A stretch of DNA of 64,000 nucleotides from the NCBI RefSeq assembly GCF_001870465.1, contig NZ_MDGK01000041.1, positions 145,666 to 209,665 on the forward strand, in the 5' to 3' direction. Below the pieces are notes generated by a model. It made no database searches, was not told the origin of the DNA, and was given only the letters and a program-made list of their open reading frames with translations. Origin of the DNA: Pseudomonas extremorientalis (GTDB lineage: Bacteria > Pseudomonadota > Gammaproteobacteria > Pseudomonadales > Pseudomonadaceae). Of this stretch, positions 34,972-44,120 are shown in pieces (within the stretch, counting starts at the first letter, position 1; every line of letters starts with the position of its first letter). A program made the translations under genes and the position numbers.

Positions 34972-36387
34972 ATGTCGTCATCTATTCGTAAATCCAACCA
35001 TTCAGACGCATTGACCCGCCTGGCTCAAGCTGTGGCGGTGGCTGTGTCCGCCACACTGGCGGGCTGCCAATCAAGCAATTTCACCGCACAATCCACCGTG
35101 CAACCCAAGCCAAACCTCACCGCCAAAATCAAACAGAAACCCGTCATCTGGCTTTCAGAAAAACCGGCTCCCGACGTGCCCCAGGATGTTTGGGAACGCA
35201 TGCGCCGGGGCTTTCAACTGCAGGACGGTCTAGGTGTCAACCCGCGTATCGAGCAACAGCGCCTGTGGTTCGCCAGCAACCCGTCCTTCCTGGAGAATGC
35301 CGGAGAACGCGGCAGCCTCTACATTCACTACATCGTCGAACGTCTTGAAGAACGCAACATGCCCTTGGAGCTGGCGCTGCTGCCAGTGATTGAAAGTGCC
35401 TACAATCCGATGGCCTATTCGCGCAGCGATGCGGTCGGCCTCTGGCAGTTCATCCCCTCCACCGGGCGCTACTTCAACCTGCGCCAGACCCGTGCCTACG
35501 ATGGCCGTCGCGACATCACCGCCTCCACCACCGCCGCACTCGACTACCTGACCCGCCTGCATGACATGTTCAACGGCGACTGGCTGCTGGCCCTGGCCGC
35601 CTATAACGCCGGCGAAGGCACGGTGAGCCGGGCCATCGAGCGCAACGAGAAGCTCGGCCTGCCGACCGACTACTGGAACCTGCCGCTGCCCCAGGAAACC
35701 AAGGACTACGTGCCCAAGTTCCTGGCGCTGTCCCAGGTGGTGCTGGCACCCGAGGCCTACGGCGTCAACCTGAACCCGATTGCCAACCAACCTTACTTCG
35801 AAGTGGTGGAAGTCAAGCAGAGCATGGACCTGTCACGGGTTGCCGCGCTGGCCGAGATCGACGAAGACGAACTGTTCCAGCTCAACCCGGCGCTGAAACA
35901 ACGCACTACCCTGGACGGCCCGCAGCATTTGCTGGTGCCCAGTTCCAAGGCGCAACTGCTGACCAGCACCCTTTCGACGATGAAGCCTGAAGAATTGCTG
36001 GCAATGCGTCCGAAAAAGCAGGTGTTCGACGAGGTCGAGACCGCACGGGTGGCCGGGCGTACTCGCAGCTACAAGGTACGCACCGGCGACAACCTGACGC
36101 TGATTGCCAAGGCCAACAAGGTCGACGTACATGACCTGCAACGCTGGAACAAGCTCAACGGCCAGGCCCTCAAGGTCGGCCAGACCCTGGTAATGCAGGA
36201 CACGCGCAAGCTGGTGGCCAAGGCCGACAGCAAGAAACCGGTGCAATACAAGGTCAAGAAAGGCGACTCGCTGTACATGGTCGCCAAGCGCTTCAATGTC
36301 GAGATGCAACACCTCAAGCGCTGGAACCCGCGTACCGGCCAGGCCCTGAAGCCTGGGCAGATGCTGGTGGTCTCCGGGCCACGCTAA
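34972..36387 (+). CDS. mltD: Membrane-bound lytic murein transglycosylase D
   Basis: A 471-residue lipoprotein with lipobox LAGC (Cys32), so anchored in the outer membrane. The SLT catalytic domain has Glu141 in LPVIESAYNPMAYS, then GLWQFIPSTGRYF. Two C-terminal LysM repeats (about 365-409 and 424-468) bind peptidoglycan. It cuts glycan strands to 1,6-anhydro ends. The start at 34972 (MSSSIRKSNH) gives a proper signal peptide; upstream in-frame starts do not. Confidence 0.95.
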   Translation: MSSSIRKSNHSDALTRLAQAVAVAVSATLAGCQSSNFTAQSTVQPKPNLTAKIKQKPVIWLSEKPAPDVPQDVWERMRRGFQLQDGLGVNPRIEQQRLWFASNPSFLENAGERGSLYIHYIVERLEERNMPLELALLPVIESAYNPMAYSRSDAVGLWQFIPSTGRYFNLRQTRAYDGRRDITASTTAALDYLTRLHDMFNGDWLLALAAYNAGEGTVSRAIERNEKLGLPTDYWNLPLPQETKDYVPKFLALSQVVLAPEAYGVNLNPIANQPYFEVVEVKQSMDLSRVAALAEIDEDELFQLNPALKQRTTLDGPQHLLVPSSKAQLLTSTLSTMKPEELLAMRPKKQVFDEVETARVAGRTRSYKVRTGDNLTLIAKANKVDVHDLQRWNKLNGQALKVGQTLVMQDTRKLVAKADSKKPVQYKVKKGDSLYMVAKRFNVEMQHLKRWNPRTGQALKPGQMLVVSGPR

Positions 36388-36412
36388 GGCCTCTGGAACA
36401 ATGGGGACCCCA

Positions 36413-36506
36413 TGTGGGAGGGGGCTTGCCCCCGATAGCGGTAAGCCAGCCAATGAATCTGTTGGCTGATGCATTGCTATCGGGGGCAAGCCCCCTCCCG
36501 CATTGG
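36413..36506. repeat. REP pair (inverted)
   Basis: TGTGGGAGGGGGCTTGCCCC at 36413-36432 with its CCGATAGCGG extension, and the opposite copy GCTATCGGGGGCAAGCCCC from 36477, ending CCTCCCGC. The two are about 30 bp apart around TGTTGGCTGATGC. It sits downstream of mltD and upstream of the peptide transporter operon. Confidence 0.9.
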
Positions 36507-36596
36507 CCCTGCATCAGCCGACTGGCTTTTTCCAACCGGAACAAGCTGTTACTGTACCGATCATAAAGCCCAAGCCGCCTGGATCGGATCTCTGAC

Positions 36597-38426
36597 TTGA
36601 AGCGTCCCCTCCTTCTACTAATAAGTCTGGCCTTGAGCTTTGCAGCGAACGCGACGATTACCGAGAGCCACGGTTATGCGCAGTTCGGCAGCCTCAAGTA
36701 CCCGGCCAAATTCACCCACTTCGATTGGGTAAACCCTGCAGCGCCGAAAGGCGGGACATTGCGGGTCATGGCCTTTGGCACTTTCGACACCCTCAACCCC
36801 TATACCTTCAAGGGCTCCAGCCCGGTTTCCACGCCGAACTTCCTGCAATATGGCGTCAACGAGCTGAATGAGCCCTTGATGGTCGGCACCGGTCTGTACG
36901 CGCCCTCCGGCGATGAACCCACCTCCAGCTATGGGCTGATCGCCCAATCGGTGGAGTACAGCGAGGACCGCAGTTGGGTGGTGTTCAACCTGCGTCCCGA
37001 AGCGCGCTTTCACGATGGCAAGCCGATCACGGCGTATGACGTGGCGTTTTCCTATCGCACCTTGCTGACCGAAGGGCACCCGCAATACCGCACCAACCTG
37101 CAGGAAGTGGCGCGGGTGGATATCCTCAACCGCCACCGCATCCGCTTTGTGTTCAAGCGTGCCGGCAACCCCTTGCTGATCCTGCGCCTGGGCGAGTTGC
37201 CGGTATTGCCCCAGCACTACTGGAAAAACCGCGACTTCAAGGCCACCACCTTCGAACCACCCCTGGGCAGCGGCCCCTACCGCATCAGCAAGGTCACGCC
37301 CGGACGGCAACTGGTGTTCGAACGTGTCAAGGACTACTGGGGCAAGGACCTGCCGGTCAACCAGGGCTTCTATAACTATGACAAAGTCGAGGTGGAGTTT
37401 TACCGCGACAGCGATGTGGCCTTCGAAGCCTTCAAGGCCGGTGAATTCGATATCTACATCGAGCACCAGGCCAAGAACTGGGCCAATGGCTACAACTTCC
37501 CGGCGGTGAACCGGGGTGACGTGATCAAGGCGCAGATCGCCCACCAAATCCCGACACAGAGCCAGGGTCTGTTCATGAACACGCGGCGGCCCACGTTCAG
37601 CCAGACCAAGGTGCGCGAAGCCCTGGGACTGATGTTCGACTTCGAGTGGACCAACCGCACCCTGTTCAGCAGCGCGTACAAGCGCACCTTGAGCTACTAC
37701 CCCAACAGCGAATTCGCCGCCACCGGCGTACCCACCGGCCGTGAATGGCTGATGCTCTCGCCCTACCGCGAGCAGTTGCCGGCCAACCTGTTCACGCAAG
37801 CCTTCAGCCTGCCCCAGACCGACGGGCGCGGCATCCCCCGCGAGACTATGCGCCGCGCGCTGGCCCTGCTCGGCGAGGCTGGCTGGAAGCTGTCCGGACA
37901 ACGCCTGGTCAACAAGGATGGCCAGCCGCTGCGTTTCGAGATTCTGCTGGTCAACCCGAACCTGGAGCGCATCCTGCAGCCCTATGTCGAGAACCTGATC
38001 AGCATCGGCGTCGACGCGCGCCTGCGTACCGTCGACCGTGCCCAGTACAAGCAGCGCCTGGACCAATTCGACTTCGACATGATCCTGATCACCCTCAACC
38101 AGACCTTGAGTCCGGGCCTTGAGCAGTGGCAGTACTTCCACTCCAGCCAGGCCGCGATCAAGGGCAGCAAGAACTACGCAGGCATCAACAACCCGATTGT
38201 CGATCACCTGCTGGAACAACTGCTGGCCGCCAAGACCCGCGAAGAGCAACTGGCCGCCGGCCGTGCCCTCGACCGGGTGCTGCTGTGGCAGCACTACAGT
38301 ATTCCCAACTGGTACCTCAACTATCATCGCCTGGCGTACCGCAACCGGTTCGCCTTTGTCACCACGCCGCCCTACAACCTGGGCCTGAGCGCGTGGTGGC
38401 TGAAAGCTTCGGAGAAAGCCCAATGA
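36597..38426 (+). CDS. Peptide ABC transporter binding protein (YejA-like), first copy
   Basis: 609 residues of the family-5 solute-binding proteins, with a signal peptide (MKRPLLLLISLALSFAANA). The start is a TTG; no ATG fits the signal peptide, and the ribosome site (GGATC) is poor. YejA marks are HFDWVNPAAPKGGTLR and NLRPEARFHDGKPITAYDV. It would bind oligopeptides in the periplasm for the permeases encoded downstream. Its stop overlaps the start of the second copy (ATGA). Confidence 0.92.
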   Translation: MKRPLLLLISLALSFAANATITESHGYAQFGSLKYPAKFTHFDWVNPAAPKGGTLRVMAFGTFDTLNPYTFKGSSPVSTPNFLQYGVNELNEPLMVGTGLYAPSGDEPTSSYGLIAQSVEYSEDRSWVVFNLRPEARFHDGKPITAYDVAFSYRTLLTEGHPQYRTNLQEVARVDILNRHRIRFVFKRAGNPLLILRLGELPVLPQHYWKNRDFKATTFEPPLGSGPYRISKVTPGRQLVFERVKDYWGKDLPVNQGFYNYDKVEVEFYRDSDVAFEAFKAGEFDIYIEHQAKNWANGYNFPAVNRGDVIKAQIAHQIPTQSQGLFMNTRRPTFSQTKVREALGLMFDFEWTNRTLFSSAYKRTLSYYPNSEFAATGVPTGREWLMLSPYREQLPANLFTQAFSLPQTDGRGIPRETMRRALALLGEAGWKLSGQRLVNKDGQPLRFEILLVNPNLERILQPYVENLISIGVDARLRTVDRAQYKQRLDQFDFDMILITLNQTLSPGLEQWQYFHSSQAAIKGSKNYAGINNPIVDHLLEQLLAAKTREEQLAAGRALDRVLLWQHYSIPNWYLNYHRLAYRNRFAFVTTPPYNLGLSAWWLKASEKAQ

Positions 38427-40261
38427 TATCTTTGCGTACTGCCCTGCTCGGCAGCCTGCTGCTGTGCACTGCGGCCCAAGCCGCCCCGCAACATGCGTTG
38501 ACGCTGTACAACGAACCGCCGAAATACCCCGCCGACTTCAAGCACTTCGACTACGTCAACCCGGACGCGCCCAAGGGCGGCACGTTCCGCGAGTCGGCCA
38601 TGGGCGGCTTCGACAGCCTCAACCCCTATATCAGCAAGGGTGTACCGGCCGACAATCTGGGCCTGATCTACGACACCCTGGCCATGCAAAGCCTGGACGA
38701 GCCCATCACCGAATACGGCCTGGTGGCCGGCAAGATCGAAAAAGCCCCGGACAACAGCTGGGTGCGCTTCTACCTGCGCCCGGAAGCGCGCTTCCATGAT
38801 GGTCACCCGATCCGCGCCGAGGACGTGGTATTTACCTTCCAGGAACTGATCAAGGAAGGTTCACCGATCTACCGCACTTATTACGCCGACGTCGACGAAG
38901 TCATCGCCGAAGACCCGCTCAAGGTTCTGTTCAAGTTCAAGCGCACCAACAACCGCGAATTGCCGCTGATCCTCGGACAACTGCCGGTATTGCCCAAGCA
39001 TTGGTGGGCCACCCGCGACTTCGCCAGGGGCAATCTGGAAATACCGCTGGGCAGCGGGCCGTACAAGGTCGCCGAGGTCAAGGCCGGACGCATGATCCGC
39101 TACGAGCGGGTCAAGGATTACTGGGCCAAGGACCTGCCGATCACTAAGGGTTTCTACAACTTCGACAACCGCATCACCGATTACTACCGCGACAGCACCG
39201 TGTCCCTGGAAGCCTTGAAGGCTGGGCAGTTCGACTACTGGCTGGAATTCAGCGCGAAGAACTGGGCCAACGCCTACAACATCCCCGCTGTCGCCCAGGG
39301 CCGGCTGATCAAGGAAGAAATCCCCAACGGTAACCCCACCGGGATGCAGGGGTTTGTGTTCAACATGCGCAAGCCGATGTTCCAGGATGTGCGCGTGCGC
39401 AAGGCCATCAGCCTGTTGCTGGACTTCGAGTGGAGCAACAAGCAACTGTTCAACGGCGCCTATACGCGTACGCGCAGTTACTTCGAAAACTCGGAAATGG
39501 CCGCCACCGGCCTGCCCGGCCCGGATGAACTGGCGATTCTCGAGCCCCTGCGCGACAAGATCCCGCCCGAAGTCTTCACCCAGGCCTTCGAACCCTCCAG
39601 GACCGACGGCAGCGGCATGATCCGCGCCCAGCAACGCGAAGCCTACCAACTGCTGCAGGAAGCCGGCTGGCGCATCGTCGATGACAAGATGGTCGACACC
39701 ACCGGTAAACCGGTGACCATCGAATTCCTGCTGGCCCAGACCGAATTCGAACGCATCCTGCTGCCGTTCAAGCGCAACCTGGCCGACCTGGGTATCGACC
39801 TGGTGATCCGCCGGGTCGACGTGTCGCAGTTCATCAACCGTATCCGCTCGCGGGACTTCGACATGCTGGTGGGCAGCTTCCCGCAGTCCACTTCACCGGG
39901 CAACGAACAGCGCGAGTTCTGGAAATCGTCCAGCGCCGACAAACCCGGCAGCCGCAACTACATGGGCCTCAAGGACCCGGCCATCGACCAGTTGGTGGAA
40001 GAGTTGATCGACGCCGATTCGCGCAAAAGCCTGGTGGCCCATGCCAAGGCCCTGGACCGCGTGTTGCAATTTGGCTATTACGTGATCCCCAACTGGCACA
40101 TCAAGACTTTCCGCGTGGCGTACTGGGATCACCTGGGCCACCCGAAAGTCCCACCGCGATACGACGTCGGCACATCCACCTGGTGGGCCAAGCCCGACGT
40201 CAAACCGGCCGTCATCCCGGACACCAACACCAACGCCGATCCGGCGAGCGGAGGCGATTAA
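38423..40261 (+). CDS. Peptide ABC transporter binding protein (YejA-like), second copy
   Basis: 612 residues, with signal peptide ending AAQA|APQHALTLY. It aligns along its full length with the gene before it (shared HFDYVNPDAPKGGTFR, YLRPEARFHDGHPI, ELPLILGQLPVLPKHWW), so the two arose by duplication, but they are strongly diverged. GGAG precedes ATG 38423. Both genes share one pair of permeases, so each probably brings a different peptide range to the same transporter. Confidence 0.93.
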   Translation: MISLRTALLGSLLLCTAAQAAPQHALTLYNEPPKYPADFKHFDYVNPDAPKGGTFRESAMGGFDSLNPYISKGVPADNLGLIYDTLAMQSLDEPITEYGLVAGKIEKAPDNSWVRFYLRPEARFHDGHPIRAEDVVFTFQELIKEGSPIYRTYYADVDEVIAEDPLKVLFKFKRTNNRELPLILGQLPVLPKHWWATRDFARGNLEIPLGSGPYKVAEVKAGRMIRYERVKDYWAKDLPITKGFYNFDNRITDYYRDSTVSLEALKAGQFDYWLEFSAKNWANAYNIPAVAQGRLIKEEIPNGNPTGMQGFVFNMRKPMFQDVRVRKAISLLLDFEWSNKQLFNGAYTRTRSYFENSEMAATGLPGPDELAILEPLRDKIPPEVFTQAFEPSRTDGSGMIRAQQREAYQLLQEAGWRIVDDKMVDTTGKPVTIEFLLAQTEFERILLPFKRNLADLGIDLVIRRVDVSQFINRIRSRDFDMLVGSFPQSTSPGNEQREFWKSSSADKPGSRNYMGLKDPAIDQLVEELIDADSRKSLVAHAKALDRVLQFGYYVIPNWHIKTFRVAYWDHLGHPKVPPRYDVGTSTWWAKPDVKPAVIPDTNTNADPASGGD

Positions 40262-41338
40262 ATGCTGGCCTATATCTTTCGCCGCCTGTTGCTGATTATT
40301 CCGACGCTGTTCGGGATCCTGCTGATCAACTTCGTCATCATCCAGGCAGCCCCCGGTGGCCCAGTGGAACAGATGATTGCCAAACTGGAGGGTTTTGAAG
40401 GCGCCACCAGCCGCATTGCCGGCGGCGGCGCCGAGGTGTCGGTGGCCGGCTCCAGCAGCTACCGCGGCGCCCAGGGCCTGGACCCGGCGCTGATCAAGGA
40501 AATCGAGAAGATGTACGGCTTCGACAAGTCGGCGCCGGAACGTCTGTGGATCATGGTCAAGAACTACGCCCAGCTGGATTTTGGCGACAGCTTCTTCCGT
40601 GACGCCAAGGTCATCGACCTGATCAAGGAAAAGATGCCGGTGTCCATTTCCCTCGGGTTATGGAGCACGCTGATCATGTACCTGGTGTCGATCCCCCTGG
40701 GGATCGCCAAGGCCACGCGGCACGGCAGCCACTTCGACGTGTGGACCAGCTCGGCGATCATCGTCGGCTACGCGATCCCGGCGTTTCTGTTTGCGATCCT
40801 GCTGATCGTGGTGTTTGCCGGCGGCAGTTACCTGGACTGGTTCCCCCTGCGCGGGCTCACCTCCAACAACTTCGATGAACTGAGCTGGGGCGGCAAGATC
40901 CTCGATTACTTCTGGCACCTCGCGCTGCCCATCACGGCCCTGGTGATCGGCAACTTCGCCACCATGACCCTGCTGACCAAGAACAGCTTCCTTGACGAGA
41001 TCAACAAGCAGTATGTGATCACCGCCAAAGCCAAGGGCCTGACCAACCACCGCGTGCTCTACGGCCACGTGTTCCGCAACGCGATGCTGCTGGTGATCGC
41101 CGGTTTCCCCTCGGCCTTCATCGGGATCTTCTTCACCGGCTCATTGCTGGTGGAAGTGATCTTCTCCCTCGACGGCCTGGGCCTGATGAGCTTTGAAGCG
41201 GCGATCAACCGCGACTACCCGGTGGTGTTCGGCACGCTGTTCATCTTCACCCTGCTGGGGTTGATCGTGAAGCTGATCGGCGACCTCACCTACACCCTGG
41301 TCGATCCGCGGATCGACTTTGCCAGCCGGGAGCATTGA
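40262..41338 (+). CDS. yejB: Peptide ABC transporter permease (YejB-like)
   Basis: 358 residues with six predicted membrane helices and the inner-membrane transport EAA motif near NKQYVITAKAKGLTNHRVLYGHVFRNA. The N-terminus (MLAYIFRRLLLIIPTLFGILLINFVII) is the typical first helix of DppB/YejB proteins, and a soluble loop of about 75 residues follows. It begins directly after the previous stop and ends 1 bp before yejE. Confidence 0.93.
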   Translation: MLAYIFRRLLLIIPTLFGILLINFVIIQAAPGGPVEQMIAKLEGFEGATSRIAGGGAEVSVAGSSSYRGAQGLDPALIKEIEKMYGFDKSAPERLWIMVKNYAQLDFGDSFFRDAKVIDLIKEKMPVSISLGLWSTLIMYLVSIPLGIAKATRHGSHFDVWTSSAIIVGYAIPAFLFAILLIVVFAGGSYLDWFPLRGLTSNNFDELSWGGKILDYFWHLALPITALVIGNFATMTLLTKNSFLDEINKQYVITAKAKGLTNHRVLYGHVFRNAMLLVIAGFPSAFIGIFFTGSLLVEVIFSLDGLGLMSFEAAINRDYPVVFGTLFIFTLLGLIVKLIGDLTYTLVDPRIDFASREH

Positions 41339-41339
41339 G

Positions 41340-42359
41340 ATGAACCTGTCCCCCCTCAATCGCCGCCGGTTCGAACGGTTCAAGGCCAACAAGCGTGGCT
41401 GGTGGTCGCTGTGGCTGTTCCTGATCCTGTTCGTGCTGAGCCTGGGCGCCGAGCTGATCGCCAACGACAAACCCCTGGCCGTGCACTACGACGGCGGCTG
41501 GTACTTCCCGGCGCTCAAGCGCTACCCGGAGACCACATTCGGCGGCGAATTCCCTCTGGAGGCCAACTACAAGAGCCCGTACATCCAGGAACTGCTCAAG
41601 TCCAAGGACGCCTGGACGTTGTGGGCGCCGATCCCGTTCAGCTACCAGAGCATCAACTACGACCTCAAGGTGCCGGCCCCCGCGCCGCCTTCCAGCGTCA
41701 ACCTGCTGGGCACCGATGACCAGGGCCGCGACGTGCTGGCGCGGGTCATCTACGGCTTCCGCGTGTCGGTGCTGTTTGCCCTGACCCTCACCGTGCTCAG
41801 CTCGATCATCGGCGTGATCGCCGGGGCCCTACAGGGCTTCTATGGCGGCTGGGTCGACCTGGCCGGGCAGCGTTTCCTGGAGATCTGGTCCGGGTTGCCG
41901 GTGCTGTACCTGCTGATCATCCTCGCCAGTTTCGTGCAGCCCAACTTCTGGTGGCTGCTGGGGATCATGCTGCTGTTCTCGTGGATGAGCCTGGTGGACG
42001 TGGTGCGCGCCGAGTTCCTGCGTGGGCGTAACCTGGAATATGTGCGGGCGGCGCGGGCGCTGGGCATGCAGAACGGCGCGATCATGTTCCGCCATATTTT
42101 GCCCAACGCGATGGTGTCGACCATGACCTTCATGCCGTTCATTCTCACCGGCGCCATCGGTACGCTTACCGCCCTGGACTTCCTCGGCTTCGGTTTGCCC
42201 GCCGGCTCGCCGTCGCTGGGTGAACTGGTGGCCCAGGGCAAATCCAACCTGCAAGCGCCGTGGCTGGGCATGAGTGCCTTTGCCGTGCTGGCGATCATGT
42301 TGAGTTTGCTGGTGTTTATCGGCGAGTCCGCTCGCGATGCCTTCGACCCGAGGAAATGA
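41340..42359 (+). CDS. yejE: Peptide ABC transporter permease (YejE-like)
   Basis: 339 residues. N-terminal OppC-like segment (RRRFERFKANKRGWWSLWLF), a large periplasmic loop rich in aromatic residues, then a five-helix permease domain with the cytoplasmic EAA loop (LEYVRAARALGMQNGAIMFRHILPNA). The large loop after helix 1 is characteristic of YejE versus DppC. The start codon is 1 bp after yejB. Confidence 0.93.
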   Translation: MNLSPLNRRRFERFKANKRGWWSLWLFLILFVLSLGAELIANDKPLAVHYDGGWYFPALKRYPETTFGGEFPLEANYKSPYIQELLKSKDAWTLWAPIPFSYQSINYDLKVPAPAPPSSVNLLGTDDQGRDVLARVIYGFRVSVLFALTLTVLSSIIGVIAGALQGFYGGWVDLAGQRFLEIWSGLPVLYLLIILASFVQPNFWWLLGIMLLFSWMSLVDVVRAEFLRGRNLEYVRAARALGMQNGAIMFRHILPNAMVSTMTFMPFILTGAIGTLTALDFLGFGLPAGSPSLGELVAQGKSNLQAPWLGMSAFAVLAIMLSLLVFIGESARDAFDPRK

Positions 42360-42360
42360 G

Positions 42361-43962
42361 ATGAATCAGGACAATCTGATCGAAATCCGCGACCTCTGCG
42401 TCGAGTTCGTCACGGGCGAACACCACCACCGCGTGGTGAACCATGTCAGCTTCGATATCAAGCGCGGTGAAACCATCGCACTGGTGGGTGAAAGCGGCTC
42501 GGGCAAATCGGTGACCGCCCACTCGATCCTGCGCCTGCTGCCCTACCCACTGGCACGCCATCCCTCCGGCACCATCGAGTATGCCGGCCAGGACCTGCTG
42601 ACCCTCAAGGAAAAAACCATCCGCCACATTCGCGGCAACCGCATTGCGATGATCTTCCAGGAGCCGATGACCTCCTTGAACCCGCTGCACACCATCGAGA
42701 AGCAGATCAACGAAGTGCTGGGCCTGCACAAAGGGTTGCAAGGCAAGGTCGCCACCCAGCGCACCCTGGAGCTGCTGGAGCTGGTGGGTATTCCCGAGCC
42801 GCACAAGCGCCTCAAGGCCCTGCCCCATGAACTGTCCGGCGGTCAGCGCCAGCGGGTGATGATCGCCATGGCCCTGGCCAATGAGCCCGAATTGCTGATC
42901 GCCGATGAGCCGACCACGGCGCTCGACGTGACGGTGCAATTGAAGATTCTGGAATTGCTCAAGGAACTGCAGGCGCGCCTGGGCATGGCGCTGTTGCTGA
43001 TCAGCCATGACCTCAACCTGGTGCGCCGGATTGCCCACCGCGTGTGCGTGATGCAAAAGGGTTGCATCGTCGAGCAGGCGGAGTGCGAGACGCTGTTCCA
43101 GTCACCCCGGCACCCGTACACCCAGGAGTTGTTGGCGGCAGAACCCAGCGGCGGCCCGGCGACCAACGATGTTGGCCCACCGTTGCTGGAGGTCGATGAC
43201 CTGAAAGTGTGGTTCCCGATCAAGAAGGGCTTTTTGCGCAACACCGTTGACTACGTCAAGGCGGTGGACGGTATAAACTTCAGTCTGCCCCAAGGGCAGA
43301 CCCTGGGCATCGTCGGTGAAAGCGGCTCGGGCAAGTCCACCCTGGGCCTGGCGATCCTGCGGTTGATCGCGAGCAAGGGCGGTATTCGTTTTGAAGGCCA
43401 GCAACTGGACAAGCTCAGCCAACAACAGGTACGCCCGTTGCGCCGGGAAATGCAGGTGGTGTTCCAGGACCCGTTCGGCAGCCTGAGCCCGCGCATGTGC
43501 GTCAGCGAGATCGTCGGCGAAGGCTTGCGCATCCACAAGATGGGCACGCCGGCCGAACAGGAAGCGGCGATTATCGCGGCGCTCAAGGAAGTGGGCCTGG
43601 ACCCGGAATCCCGGCATCGCTACCCCCACGAGTTCTCCGGCGGGCAGCGACAACGCATTGCCATCGCCCGCGCGCTGGTGCTCAAGCCACGCCTGATCCT
43701 GCTCGACGAGCCCACCTCGGCCCTCGACCGCACGGTGCAACGCCAGGTGGTGGAACTGCTGCGCAGCCTGCAGGCCAAGTACAACCTGACCTACCTGTTC
43801 ATCAGCCATGACTTGGCGGTGGTGAAGGCGCTGAGTCACCAGTTGATGGTGGTCAAGCATGGGCAGGTGGTGGAGCAAGGGGATGCGCAGGCGATCTTTG
43901 CGGATCCGCAGCATGCCTATACCCGCCAGTTGCTGGAAGCCGCTTTCCTGGTTCCCGCCTGA
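42361..43962 (+). CDS. yejF: Peptide ABC transporter ATPase, two fused domains (YejF-like)
   Basis: 533 residues with two complete ABC ATPases. Walker A GESGSGKS occurs at 43-50 and 319-326; signature LSGGQRQR/FSGGQRQR and Walker B LLIADEPTTALD/LILLDEPTSALD follow in each. A oligopeptide-type C-terminal extension is present in both halves. It powers uptake by YejB/YejE. In E. coli the matching system imports microcin C; natural substrates are peptides. A GC-rich hairpin lies downstream. Confidence 0.95.
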   Translation: MNQDNLIEIRDLCVEFVTGEHHHRVVNHVSFDIKRGETIALVGESGSGKSVTAHSILRLLPYPLARHPSGTIEYAGQDLLTLKEKTIRHIRGNRIAMIFQEPMTSLNPLHTIEKQINEVLGLHKGLQGKVATQRTLELLELVGIPEPHKRLKALPHELSGGQRQRVMIAMALANEPELLIADEPTTALDVTVQLKILELLKELQARLGMALLLISHDLNLVRRIAHRVCVMQKGCIVEQAECETLFQSPRHPYTQELLAAEPSGGPATNDVGPPLLEVDDLKVWFPIKKGFLRNTVDYVKAVDGINFSLPQGQTLGIVGESGSGKSTLGLAILRLIASKGGIRFEGQQLDKLSQQQVRPLRREMQVVFQDPFGSLSPRMCVSEIVGEGLRIHKMGTPAEQEAAIIAALKEVGLDPESRHRYPHEFSGGQRQRIAIARALVLKPRLILLDEPTSALDRTVQRQVVELLRSLQAKYNLTYLFISHDLAVVKALSHQLMVVKHGQVVEQGDAQAIFADPQHAYTRQLLEAAFLVPA

Positions 43963-44020
43963 CACAACTTTGAAAAAAATCTGAGAGAAGGCTTGCCGCC
44001 CGCAGGCCTGAGCCTTGCCG

Positions 44021-44042
44021 CCGTGGCTGACGCAAGCCACGG
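44021..44042. terminator. GC-rich hairpin after the peptide transporter operon
   Basis: CCGTGGCT-GACGCA-AGCCACGG: perfect 8-bp stem, 6-base loop, but no T-run follows. It lies 58 bp after the yejF stop and 79 bp before the next gene. It may be a weak terminator or a 3' stabiliser. Confidence 0.5.
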
Positions 44043-44120
44043 ACTTGCAGGAAACACCTGCTACAAATGCCCTATCCTCGCGGCTGATCATCCGGGGTTT
44101 CATCAACCGGAACAGCTCTC

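Noticed and set aside
36618..38423. A 601-codon minus-strand frame opposite the first YejA-like gene
   Set aside because: Mirror of a well-supported coding region, with antisense-type composition; its ends track the real gene, not any start signal.
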